Shown piece by piece: positions 1-4,931 of a stretch of 6,858 nucleotides of DNA (position 1 is the first letter of the stretch; each line of letters starts with the position of its first letter). Both the position numbers and the translations under genes were made by a program. The notes beneath the pieces were generated by a model. That model saw only the letters and a list, made by a program, of their open reading frames with translations. It did not search any database and was not told the DNA's origin. This stretch comes from an uncultured Amaricoccus sp. (GTDB lineage: Bacteria; Pseudomonadota; Alphaproteobacteria; Rhodobacterales; Rhodobacteraceae), in NCBI RefSeq assembly GCF_937858865.1, contig NZ_CALLYO010000239.1, positions 1 through 6,858 on the forward strand. Direction: 5' to 3'.

Positions 1-427
1 TGCCGGTGCCGGCGGCGAAGATCACCACCCTGCCCTTCTCGAGATGGCGCACCGCTCGGCGGCGGATGTAGGGCTCGCAGACCTGGTCCATCGGGATCGC
101 CGACACCACCCGGGTGTGGACCCCGCGCCCCTCGAGCGCCGACTGCATGGCGAGCGCGTTCATCACCGTCGCCAGCATTCCCATGTAGTCCGCGGTCGTG
201 CGCTCCATCCCCTGCGCCGAGCCCTGCAGCCCGCGGAAGATGTTGCCGCCGCCGATCACCATGGCGATCTCGACGCCGAGCTCGTGCAGCGAGATGACCT
301 CCTCGGCGATCCGCTCTACCGTGGGTGGATGCAGCCCGTATTGCTGCGGCCCCATCAGCGCCTCGCCGGAGATCTTGAGGAGGATGCGCTTGTAGGCGAG
401 GCGGGCGGCCGGGGCCTGGGCTGCCAT
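1..427 (-). CDS. pyrH: UMP kinase (uridylate kinase), N-terminal 142 codons only
   Basis: The product phosphorylates UMP to UDP with ATP in the cytoplasm and belongs to the bacterial amino-acid-kinase-fold UMP kinases. Visible motifs are KISGEAL (residues 18-24), the glycine-rich GGGNIFRG (59-66) and AAGTG (138-142), where the window ends; bacterial PyrH is about 240 residues, so roughly 100 C-terminal residues lie off the left edge. The stretch around residues 68-95 ([15 protein letters not shown]) and [17 protein letters not shown] are typical of alphaproteobacterial PyrH. I chose the ATG at 427-425 because GGAGG sits 8 nt upstream. An in-frame ATG at 445-443, with its own GGAGGAAGG upstream, would add six residues (MTEVAT) and cannot be excluded. 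The gene lies 154 bp downstream of tsf, the usual rpsB-tsf-pyrH order. It is intact as far as it can be read. Confidence 0.96.
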   Translation of the reverse strand, partial: MAAQAPAARLAYKRILLKISGEALMGPQQYGLHPPTVERIAEEVISLHELGVEIAMVIGGGNIFRGLQGSAQGMERTTADYMGMLATVMNALAMQSALEGRGVHTRVVSAIPMDQVCEPYIRRRAVRHLEKGRVVIFAAGTG

Positions 428-475
428 GGTAGCCACCTCCGTCATGCCTCAGCCTTCCTCCCGTCGATCGCGCGC

Positions 476-504
476 AAAATGGCCGAATTCGGCTAGGGTT
501 TCAA
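476..504 (-). promoter_or_regulatory. Weak candidate promoter for pyrH
   Basis: On the minus strand TTGAAA (504-499) and CATTTT (481-476) are separated by 17 bp. The -35 box is good and the -10 box is poor (three of six matches to TATAAT). The arrangement makes sense because it lies after a hairpin downstream of tsf and about 50 bp before pyrH. The spacer contains a perfect 12-bp palindrome, GCCGAATTCGGC (482-493). This is inference from motif and position only; pyrH may simply be co-transcribed from rpsB. Confidence 0.3.
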
Positions 505-510
505 CGTCTA

Positions 511-543
511 TTCCCGGGCGTTTCACGCTCGGACGCCCGGGAA
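511..543 (-). terminator. Hairpin between tsf and pyrH, possible terminator or attenuator
   Basis: Two perfectly complementary 11-nt arms (511-521, TTCCCGGGCGT, and 533-543, ACGCCCGGGAA) are separated by an 11-nt loop. The hairpin begins about 40 nt after the tsf stop codon. No run of T follows on the minus strand (TAGACGTTGA follows), so this is not a textbook intrinsic terminator. It could partially reduce read-through from rpsB-tsf into pyrH, or protect the 3' end of the upstream mRNA. Confidence 0.5.
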
Positions 544-581
544 CGCAGCGCGGTCCGCCGCGCCGCGACAGGCCCGCCGGC

Positions 582-1457
582 TCAGCGGCCGGCGGTCTTG
601 GCGACCTCGGAGGCGAAGTCCTCGGCCTCCTTCTCGACGCCCTCGCCCACCGCGAGCCGGGCGAAGGCCACCACTTCCACGCCGGCGTCCTTCGCCGCCT
701 GGCCGACGGTGACGTCGGGATTGATGACGAACTTCTGGTTGAGGAGCGTGACCTCCTCGAAGAACTTCTTCATCCGCCCGACGATCATCTTCTCGATCAC
801 CGCGTCCGGCTTGCCGCTCTCGCGCGCCTGCTCGGTCAGGATGTTCTTCTCCCGCTCGACCAGCGCGGGATCGAGGTCGGCCTCGCCGAGCGAGGCCGGC
901 GCCGTCGCCGCGACGTGCATGGCGATCTGCTTGCCGATGCCGTTGTCGGCGCCCTTCAGCGCCACCAGCACGCCGATCTTGCCGAGGCCGTCCGCCACCG
1001 CGTTGTGGACGTAGGAAGCGACGCTCTCGCCCTCGACCGCCACCATGCGGCGCAGGTGCAGGTTCTCGCCGATGGTGGTGATCTTCTCGGTCACCGCCTC
1101 CTCGACCGTCTGGTCGCCGAGCTTCGCGCCCCGGAGCGCCTCGATGTCGGCGCAGCCGGTCGCCACCTCGGCGATCGCCCGCACGATGGCCTGGAAGTCC
1201 GAGTTGCGCGCCACGAAGTCGGTCTCGGAATTGACCTCCACCGCCACGCCCACGCCGCCCTTCACCGCCACGCCGACGAGGCCCTCGGCCGCGGTGCGGC
1301 CGGCCTTCTTCGCCGCCTTGGCGAGGCCCTTGGTGCGCAGCCAGTCGATGGCCGCCTCCATGTCGCCCCCCGTCTCGGTCAGCGCCTTCTTGGCGTCCAT
1401 CATCCCCGCGCCCGAGACGTCACGCAGTTCCTTCACCATCGTCGCCGTGATCGACAT
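582..1457 (-). CDS. tsf: Translation elongation factor Ts (EF-Ts)
   Basis: EF-Ts is the guanine nucleotide exchange factor that releases GDP from EF-Tu in the cytoplasm. The 291-residue protein is close to the 283 residues of the E. coli protein. The N-terminal UBA-like module carries [20 protein letters not shown] (residues 7-26). The RTAAEG segment (54-59) and the core signature TDFVARN (79-85) follow; its Asp80-Phe81 corresponds to the pair that inserts near the EF-Tu Mg site in the E. coli complex. I set the start at ATG 1457-1455 ([10 protein letters not shown]), the family's normal N-terminus, with AAGGGA about 9 nt upstream. The same frame stays open to an ATG at 1517, but that 20-residue extension would run through the hairpin-rich gap after rpsB and resembles nothing in the family. 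The TGA stop is at 584-582. The gene follows rpsB by 73 bp and is surely in the same operon. Confidence 0.98.
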   Translation of the reverse strand: MSITATMVKELRDVSGAGMMDAKKALTETGGDMEAAIDWLRTKGLAKAAKKAGRTAAEGLVGVAVKGGVGVAVEVNSETDFVARNSDFQAIVRAIAEVATGCADIEALRGAKLGDQTVEEAVTEKITTIGENLHLRRMVAVEGESVASYVHNAVADGLGKIGVLVALKGADNGIGKQIAMHVAATAPASLGEADLDPALVEREKNILTEQARESGKPDAVIEKMIVGRMKKFFEEVTLLNQKFVINPDVTVGQAAKDAGVEVVAFARLAVGEGVEKEAEDFASEVAKTAGR

Positions 1458-1489
1458 CACGAAAATCCCTTCAAAGCTCGAAATCGGCG

Positions 1490-1514
1490 CCGCGGGCGCC
1501 CGGGCGCGCCGCGG
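1490..1514 (-). other. GC-rich hairpin in the rpsB-tsf intercistronic gap
   Basis: Within the 73-bp gap, six-nt arms CCGCGG (1490-1495 and 1509-1514) flank a perfect 12-bp palindrome, GCGCCCGGGCGC (1496-1507). Together they can fold into one very stable stem with a single bulged base and a tight loop. No T-run follows, so full termination is unlikely. It ends about 20 nt before the tsf ribosome-binding site, where it could attenuate transcription, stabilise the rpsB message, or tune the S2 to EF-Ts ratio. Function is inferred. Confidence 0.5.
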
Positions 1515-1530
1515 CATCTTCCCGGCGGGA

Positions 1531-2307
1531 TCAGGCCTCGGCCTCGCCCGCCTCCTCGGCCAGCGCCTCCTCGACCGGGCCCTCGGCCAGCGCGCCGATG
1601 TCGACGCCGGCCGCGCCCATCTGCGCCGCCATGCCGTCGATCGCCGCCCGCGCGATCAGGTCGCAGTAGAGCGCGATCGCCCGCGCCGCGTCGTCGTTGC
1701 CGGGGACCGGATAGTCGATCCCGTCCGGCGAGGAGTTCGAATCGAGCACCGCGATCACCGGGATGCCGAGCTTCCTCGCCTCGAGGATCGCCAGATCCTC
1801 CTTGTTGGTGTCGATGACGAAGATCATGTCGGGCGTGCCGCCCATCTCGCGGATGCCGCCGAGCGACTGCTGCAGCTTGTTCTGCTCCCGCTCGAGCCCG
1901 AGCCGCTCCTTCTTGGTCAGGCCGGCGGCGCCGCCCGCGAGCTTCTCGTCGATCGACTTCAGCCGCGAGATCGACTGCGAGATCGTCTTCCAGTTGGTGA
2001 GCGTGCCGCCCAGCCAGCGGTGGTTCATGTAGTATTGCGCCGACCGCTCGGCCGCGTCGGCGACGGCCTTCTGCGCCTGCCGCTTGGTGCCGACGAAGAG
2101 GATGCGCCCGCCCTTGGCGACGGTCTCGCGCACGGCGAGCAGCGCCTGGTCGAGGAGCGGCACGGTCTGGGTCAGGTCGATGATGTGGATGCCGTTGCGG
2201 TCGCCGTAGATGTACGGCCCCATGCGCGGGTTCCAGCGGTGGGTCTGGTGGCCGAAGTGGACGCCGGCTTCCAGGAGCTGGCGCAGGGTGAATTCAGGCA
2301 GAGCCAT
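1531..2307 (-). CDS. rpsB: 30S ribosomal protein S2
   Basis: S2 is a late-assembling protein of the small ribosomal subunit, located between head and body near S1. The 258-residue product begins [20 protein letters not shown] and shows [15 protein letters not shown] (21-35) and [11 protein letters not shown] (95-105). A charged, coiled-coil-like helix spans about 106-150. The second S2 signature, [19 protein letters not shown] (159-177), is followed by [18 protein letters not shown] (190-207). E. coli S2 has 241 residues; the excess here is an acidic Ala/Glu-rich tail (about 240-258), as in many alphaproteobacteria. The start is ATG 2307-2305 with GAGGAAG upstream, and TGA is at 1533-1531. 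It is first in the rpsB-tsf(-pyrH) operon and is divergent from the acyl-ACP synthetase gene. S2 represses its own messenger in E. coli; here the leader contains possible structure (see 2340-2414). Confidence 0.98.
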   Translation of the reverse strand: MALPEFTLRQLLEAGVHFGHQTHRWNPRMGPYIYGDRNGIHIIDLTQTVPLLDQALLAVRETVAKGGRILFVGTKRQAQKAVADAAERSAQYYMNHRWLGGTLTNWKTISQSISRLKSIDEKLAGGAAGLTKKERLGLEREQNKLQQSLGGIREMGGTPDMIFVIDTNKEDLAILEARKLGIPVIAVLDSNSSPDGIDYPVPGNDDAARAIALYCDLIARAAIDGMAAQMGAAGVDIGALAEGPVEEALAEEAGEAEA

Positions 2308-2339
2308 GGCTCGCGTCTTCCTCTTTCCGGTTTCGCCGC

Positions 2340-2414
2340 GGCGGAGAAGCGGGCCTTGCGACCCGACCGGTGGACCGACGGGGATGTCTCCCCCGCGCGG
2401 CCCTCGCCTCCGCC
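2340..2414 (-). promoter_or_regulatory. Candidate structured 5' leader of the rpsB mRNA
   Basis: Within the predicted roughly 120-nt untranslated leader of rpsB, nested complementary segments can be read. GGCGGAG (minus strand, 2414-2408) pairs with CTCCGCC (2346-2340). Inside it GGGCC (2403-2399) pairs with GGCCC (2355-2351) across a 4x4 internal loop. Further inside, CGGGG (2395-2391) and CCCCG (2383-2379) form a hairpin with a 7-nt loop. The closing helix ends 32 nt before the start codon, just upstream of the ribosome-binding site. Autoregulation of rpsB through its leader by S2 is established in E. coli; that this element does the same here is inference. In very GC-rich DNA some complementarity arises by chance. 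Confidence 0.4.
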
Positions 2415-2433
2415 TGTGGATTTGAACGGCGGG

Positions 2434-2462
2434 GCTCTAGCCGCTTTTCCGCCGGATTGCAA
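2434..2462 (-). promoter_or_regulatory. Predicted sigma-70 promoter of the rpsB-tsf operon
   Basis: On the minus strand TTGCAA (2462-2457, preceded by C to give CTTGCA) and TAGAGC (2439-2434) are separated by exactly 17 bp. The CTTG-type -35 is characteristic of alphaproteobacterial housekeeping promoters. Transcription would begin near 2427, giving a leader of about 120 nt. I found no comparable candidate elsewhere in the 246-bp divergent gap. Confidence 0.6.
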
Positions 2463-2498
2463 GCCGCCCTGCCGAGAGCAGAGCAAGAGCGGCTTTTC
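2439..2498. repeat. Pair of 11-bp near-identical direct repeats around the rpsB promoter
   Basis: AGCCGCTTTTC (2439-2449) and AGCGGCTTTTC (2488-2498) differ at one position and start 49 bp apart. The first overlaps the -10 box and spacer of the rpsB promoter and the second lies upstream of the -35 box. A further AGCCGC occurs at 2462-2467. They could be binding sites shared by the divergent genes, or chance in a GC-rich gap. Confidence 0.4.
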
Positions 2499-2540
2499 AG
2501 GACGCGCATTTTCGCCGACCTTCGGCACGACCGTCACCGA

Positions 2541-2547
2541 GGGAGGA
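2541..2547 (+). promoter_or_regulatory. Ribosome-binding site that fixes the GTG start of the ligase gene
   Basis: GGGAGGA ends 6 nt before the GTG at 2554-2556. An ATG at 2547-2549 overlaps this motif, but it is in a different frame, has no Shine-Dalgarno sequence of its own at proper spacing, and leads into an Arg/Pro/Ala-rich frame with no family resemblance. I could not find a convincing promoter for this gene on the plus strand between 2308 and 2540. Confidence 0.75.
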
Positions 2548-2553
2548 TGAAGC

Positions 2554-4110
2554 GTGCGACCCGGCCCGGAAGACGACCGCTTCAGGTCCCTCTACCGCTT
2601 CGCCTCGATCCCGGAGGCCGTGCTCGCCGCGCGCCGCACGCTCGGGTCCGGGCGGGTCGCCTTCGAGGACATCGAGGGCGCCGCGGTGACCCACGGCCAG
2701 CTCGCGCTGGCCGCGGCGGTGCTCGAGCGCCGGCTGCGGGCGCGGTTCGCGCCCGGCGAGCGGGTCGGCCTGCTCCTGCCGGCGGCGCCGGGCGCCGCCG
2801 CGGTCCTGCTCGCCTTCTGGCGCGCCGGGCGGGTGCCGGCGCTGCTCAACCCGACGGTCGGGGCCGGGCCGCTGCTCTCGGCCCTGCGCACCGCCGGCTG
2901 CACCAGCGTCCTCTCGAGCCGCGGCTTCGCCGAGAAGGGCGGCTTCGGCGACCTTTTCACGCTGCTGCGGGCGGAGGGGCTGAACCTCGTCTGGACCGAG
3001 GATCTGCGCGAGGTGGCGACGGGCTTCGACCGGCTCGCCGGCTTCGTCGCCGCCCGGCGCGCCCCGGGCGATCTCGGGCGGGAGACCGAGGCGGCGGTGC
3101 TCTTCACCTCGGGGACCGAGGGCGCGCCGAAGGGGGTGGTGCTCACCCACGGCAACCTCCTCGCCAACGTCGCGCAGCTGCAGGCGCGGGCGCCGATCGG
3201 GCCGGACGACCGGGCGGTCTCGGCGCTGCCGCTCTTCCACAGCTTCGGCCTCACCGCCGGCATCGTGCTGATGCTCGCGACCGGCATCCGCACCGGGCTC
3301 CACCCCTCGCCGCTGCACTACCGGGTCATCCCGGAGCTGGCGCGCAAGCTTCAGGCGACGATCCTGCTCGGCACCGACACCTTCCTCGCCGGCTGGGGGC
3401 GGCGGGCGACGGCGGAGCATTTCGCCTCGCTGCGCGCCGTCGTGGCCGGCGCCGAGCCGGTCAAGGCGACGACGCGGGCCTTCTGGGCGGAGCGGTTCGG
3501 GGCGACCGTCCTCGAGGGCTACGGCGCGACCGAGACCGGGCCGGTGATGGCGCTCAACGACCTCGGCGATCCGCGGCCGGGGACGGTGGGGCGCCTGCTG
3601 CCCGGCATCGAGCACCGGCTGGAGCCGGTCGCCGGCGTCGAGGGCCACCGGCTGCTGGTGCGGGGGCCGAACGTGATGGCGGGCTACCTGCTGCCCGGGG
3701 GCGGCGGACGGGTCGCGCCGCCCGCGGGCGGATGGTACGACACCGGCGACATCGTGCGGCTGGGCGAGGAAGGGCACGTCGTCATCGTCGGCCGGGCGAA
3801 GCGCTTCGCCAAGGTGGGCGGCGAGATGGTCTCGCTGGCCGCGGTCGAGGCGCTCGCCGGCGAGGTCTGGCCGGGGGAGCCGCTCGGGGCGGCCGCCCTC
3901 CCCTGCCCGCGCAAGGGGCAGAAGGTCGTCCTCGCCCTCGCCAACCCCGCCGCGACGCTCGAGGCCCTCAGGACCCGCGCCAGGGAGGCGGGCGTGGCCG
4001 AGATCCAGCTCCCCGCCGAGCTGCGCATCCTGGCCGAGATCCCGGTCACCGCCTCCGGCAAGACCGACTTCCCGCGGCTGCAGGCCCTGCTCGAGGCCGC
4101 CGGGGGATGA
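2554..4110 (+). CDS. Stand-alone acyl-[ACP]/fatty-acid synthetase, AMP-forming, resembling the Aas ligase domain
   Basis: This 518-residue member of the ANL adenylate-forming superfamily should activate a fatty acid to acyl-AMP with ATP and transfer the acyl group to a phosphopantetheine thiol (ACP or CoA). The motifs run in order: P-loop LFTSGTEGAPKG (183-194), PLFHSFG (226-232), GTDTFLAG (273-280), GYGATET (322-328), YDTGD (395-399), the hinge-region GRAKRFAKVGGEMVS (413-427), and the A10 lysine in SGKTD (Lys503). The wording of HSFGLTAG, SPLHYRVIPEL, GRLLPGIEHRLEPV and RAKRFAKVGGEMVS matches the C-terminal half of bifunctional Aas (acyl-ACP synthetase/2-acylglycerophosphoethanolamine acyltransferase) better than FadD. 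No PlsC-type acyltransferase domain (HX4D) is present and none is encoded nearby. I see no signal peptide or clear membrane segment. The start is GTG with a good ribosome-binding site. The gene diverges from rpsB and converges on grxD, so it appears monocistronic. The substrate and acceptor cannot be told from sequence; family assignment is firm and the acyl-ACP role is probable. Confidence 0.92.
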   Translation: MRPGPEDDRFRSLYRFASIPEAVLAARRTLGSGRVAFEDIEGAAVTHGQLALAAAVLERRLRARFAPGERVGLLLPAAPGAAAVLLAFWRAGRVPALLNPTVGAGPLLSALRTAGCTSVLSSRGFAEKGGFGDLFTLLRAEGLNLVWTEDLREVATGFDRLAGFVAARRAPGDLGRETEAAVLFTSGTEGAPKGVVLTHGNLLANVAQLQARAPIGPDDRAVSALPLFHSFGLTAGIVLMLATGIRTGLHPSPLHYRVIPELARKLQATILLGTDTFLAGWGRRATAEHFASLRAVVAGAEPVKATTRAFWAERFGATVLEGYGATETGPVMALNDLGDPRPGTVGRLLPGIEHRLEPVAGVEGHRLLVRGPNVMAGYLLPGGGGRVAPPAGGWYDTGDIVRLGEEGHVVIVGRAKRFAKVGGEMVSLAAVEALAGEVWPGEPLGAAALPCPRKGQKVVLALANPAATLEALRTRAREAGVAEIQLPAELRILAEIPVTASGKTDFPRLQALLEAAGG

Positions 4111-4125
4111 GCCGGCGGGCACGGG

Positions 4126-4143
4126 GTGGGCACGCGTGCCCAC
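4126..4143 (+). terminator. Perfect 18-bp palindrome downstream of the ligase gene, possible terminator
   Basis: GTGGGCACGCGTGCCCAC is a perfect inverted repeat 15 bp after the TGA of the ligase gene. The transcript could form a 7-bp stem with a 4-nt loop. The following plus strand turns T-rich only from about 4155 (TTGTTTTCATT), too far for a classic intrinsic terminator. It may still end transcription between the convergent genes; the alternative is a protein-binding operator. Confidence 0.45.
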
Positions 4144-4181
4144 TTGGCCCTACCGTTGTTTTCATTGAATAAAGTGGCCCG

Positions 4182-4212
4182 CCGTTAAGCGGATCGAAAC
4201 CTTCGTTAACGG
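4182..4212. repeat. CGTTAA repeats in the convergent gap
   Basis: CGTTAA occurs at 4183-4188 and again at 4204-4209, exactly 21 bp apart (about two helical turns). The same bases also form an inverted repeat, CCGTTAA (4182-4188) and TTAACGG (4206-4212), with 17 bp between arms. They stand out because they and the AT-rich patch at 4154-4176 interrupt very GC-rich DNA. TTAA-containing half-sites recall CtrA boxes, but the consensus spacing (TTAA-N7-TTAA) is not met. Function unknown. Confidence 0.3.
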
Positions 4213-4220
4213 GATTCCGG

Positions 4221-4237
4221 GCGCGCCGGAGGCGCGC
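4221..4237 (-). terminator. Hairpin immediately after grxD, possible terminator
   Basis: GCGCGCC (4221-4227) and GGCGCGC (4231-4237) form a perfect 7-bp GC-only stem with a 3-nt loop, starting at the base next to the grxD stop codon. On the minus strand it is followed by CCGGAATCCCG, without a T-run. It is the natural end point of the bolA-grxD transcript, either as a non-canonical terminator or as a 3'-end stabiliser. Confidence 0.5.
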
Positions 4238-4612
4238 TCAGCGGTTCGCCTCGCGGATCTTCTCCGCCGCGGCCTTGTCGAAGCTGATCCCCTTGGCGGT
4301 GAGGAGCTCGTCGAGCTCGCCCGACAGCGTCATCTCGGTCACGATGTCGCAGCCGCCGACGAACTCGCCCTTCACGTAGAGCTGGGGGATGGTCGGCCAG
4401 TCGGAGAAGCTCTTGATCCCGTTGCGGATCGCCTCGTCGGCCAGCACGTTCACGTCCTTGTAGGCGATGCCCATGTAGTTGAGCACGCCCGCGACCCGGC
4501 TCGAGAAGCCGCACTGCGGCATCTGCGCCGTGCCCTTCATGAACAGGACCACGTCGTTCGCCTCGAGGTCGGCCTTGATCGCCTCGTGCGCCGAGGCTTC
4601 GGTGGTGGTCAT
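4238..4612 (-). CDS. grxD: CGFS-type monothiol glutaredoxin (Grx4 family)
   Basis: The 124-residue protein (E. coli GrxD has 115) is a monothiol glutaredoxin that binds a glutathione-ligated [2Fe-2S] cluster and transfers it to apoproteins in the cytoplasm, usually with a BolA partner. The active-site CGFS is at residues 34-37, preceded by VVLFMKGT (21-28, Lys26 for glutathione contact). The cis-proline segment WPTIPQLYVKGEFVGG (72-87) and the GGCD glutathione-binding turn (86-89) follow. The start is ATG 4612-4610; a GGAG 8 nt upstream lies partly inside the last codon of bolA, whose stop is only 5 bp away, so the two genes are very probably co-transcribed and perhaps translationally coupled. 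Nothing unusual is seen apart from a Lys/Glu-rich C-terminal extension (about 113-124). Confidence 0.97.
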   Translation of the reverse strand: MTTTEASAHEAIKADLEANDVVLFMKGTAQMPQCGFSSRVAGVLNYMGIAYKDVNVLADEAIRNGIKSFSDWPTIPQLYVKGEFVGGCDIVTEMTLSGELDELLTAKGISFDKAAAEKIREANR

Positions 4613-4617
4613 TTCCC

Positions 4618-4860
4618 TTACTCCGGTACCTTGGTCGTCAGCGCCAGAGCGTGCAGCTCGCCCTGCGACCCTTCCATCTTCCCCTTGAGCGCGGCGTAGA
4701 CCAGCTGATGCTGCCGCACCCGGTTCAGCCCGCGGAACTCCTCGGCGGTCACCGTCGCGGCATAATGGTTGCCGTCGCCGGCCAGGTCGGTGATCTCGAC
4801 CTTCGCGGAGGGGAACTCCGCCCGGATCAGCCGCTCGATCTCCGCCGCTTCAATCGCCAT
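4618..4860 (-). CDS. bolA: BolA/IbaG-family protein
   Basis: An 80-residue BolA-fold protein, shorter than E. coli BolA (105) and closer in size and sequence to the IbaG/BolA2-like branch. Family members bind CGFS glutaredoxins through a shared [2Fe-2S] cluster and act in cluster delivery or iron sensing. The segment GDGNHYAATV (28-37, His32) and the signature FRGLNRVRQHQLVYAAL (42-58, with His51) are clear, followed by the C-terminal ELHALALTT (68-76, His70); these histidines are candidate cluster ligands. I chose ATG 4860-4858 (MAIEAAEIERLI). The frame is open far upstream inside purL on the same strand, but that is a GC-rich coincidence, and homologues start here. GGAG lies about 11 nt upstream, slightly distant. 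The gene sits 71 bp after purL and 5 bp before grxD. The symbol is given for the family; ibaG would also be defensible. Confidence 0.95.
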   Translation of the reverse strand: MAIEAAEIERLIRAEFPSAKVEITDLAGDGNHYAATVTAEEFRGLNRVRQHQLVYAALKGKMEGSQGELHALALTTKVPE

Positions 4861-4892
4861 CTCGGCAACCGTCTCCCGCCATTCTTCGCGGA

Positions 4893-4921
4893 AACTTAGA
4901 ACCGCTCCAGGGGCGCTGCAA
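4893..4921 (-). promoter_or_regulatory. Candidate promoter for bolA-grxD
   Basis: In the 71-bp purL-bolA gap, TTGCAG (4921-4916, preceded by C) and TAAGTT (4898-4893) lie 17 bp apart on the minus strand. The -10 box is weak; TCTAAG (4900-4895) is an alternative with a 15-bp spacer. A start near 4886 would give a leader of about 26 nt, enough for the ribosome-binding site. The CTTGCA core is shared with the rpsB promoter at 2457-2463, which modestly supports both. Confidence 0.35.
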
Positions 4922-4928
4922 GGGGCGC
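4909..4928. repeat. Short direct repeat over the bolA -35 region
   Basis: AGGGGCGC occurs at 4909-4916 and 4921-4928, separated by TGCA (12-bp period). The pair brackets the proposed -35 element. It could be a regulator site or a small duplication; with eight GC-rich bases per copy, chance is possible. Confidence 0.3.
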
Positions 4929-4931
4929 CGC

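Noticed and set aside
1458..1517. Extension of tsf to an upstream ATG at 1517
   Set aside because: It would add 20 residues ([10 protein letters not shown]…) unlike any EF-Ts N-terminus and lies over the intercistronic hairpin. The ATG at 1457 has a good ribosome-binding site and the canonical N-terminal sequence.
2457..2485. Use of the self-complementary TTGCAA as a rightward -35 box for the ligase gene
   Set aside because: At 17 bp the -10 position reads AGAGCA, and at neighbouring spacings nothing resembles TATAAT, so a shared bidirectional -35 is not supported.
426..2550. Long rightward open frames at 426-1817 and 1045-2550
   Set aside because: They are antisense to tsf and rpsB, which are unambiguous; the translations are low-complexity with no motifs.
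2554..4110. Polyketide or non-ribosomal peptide adenylation domain belonging to a hidden biosynthetic cluster
   Set aside because: The motif wording matches the acyl-ACP ligase part of Aas; there is no carrier-protein domain and the neighbours are housekeeping genes.
2497..4143. A 548-codon leftward open frame antisense to the ligase gene
   Set aside because: Its composition is dominated by Arg, Gly, Glu, Pro and Ala, it has no recognisable domain, and it lies wholly antisense to a well-supported gene.
2370..4172. A 600-codon rightward open frame covering the ligase gene in another frame
   Set aside because: The translation is an Arg/Ala/Gly/Pro-rich sequence with no family motifs, as expected from an alternative frame in GC-rich DNA. 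The overlapping frame starting at 2554 has a complete set of adenylation motifs.
4154..4176. AT-rich patch as a promoter or foreign insertion scar
   Set aside because: It is only about 23 bp, has no -35/-10 pair on either strand with proper spacing, no flanking duplication, and lies between two gene ends.
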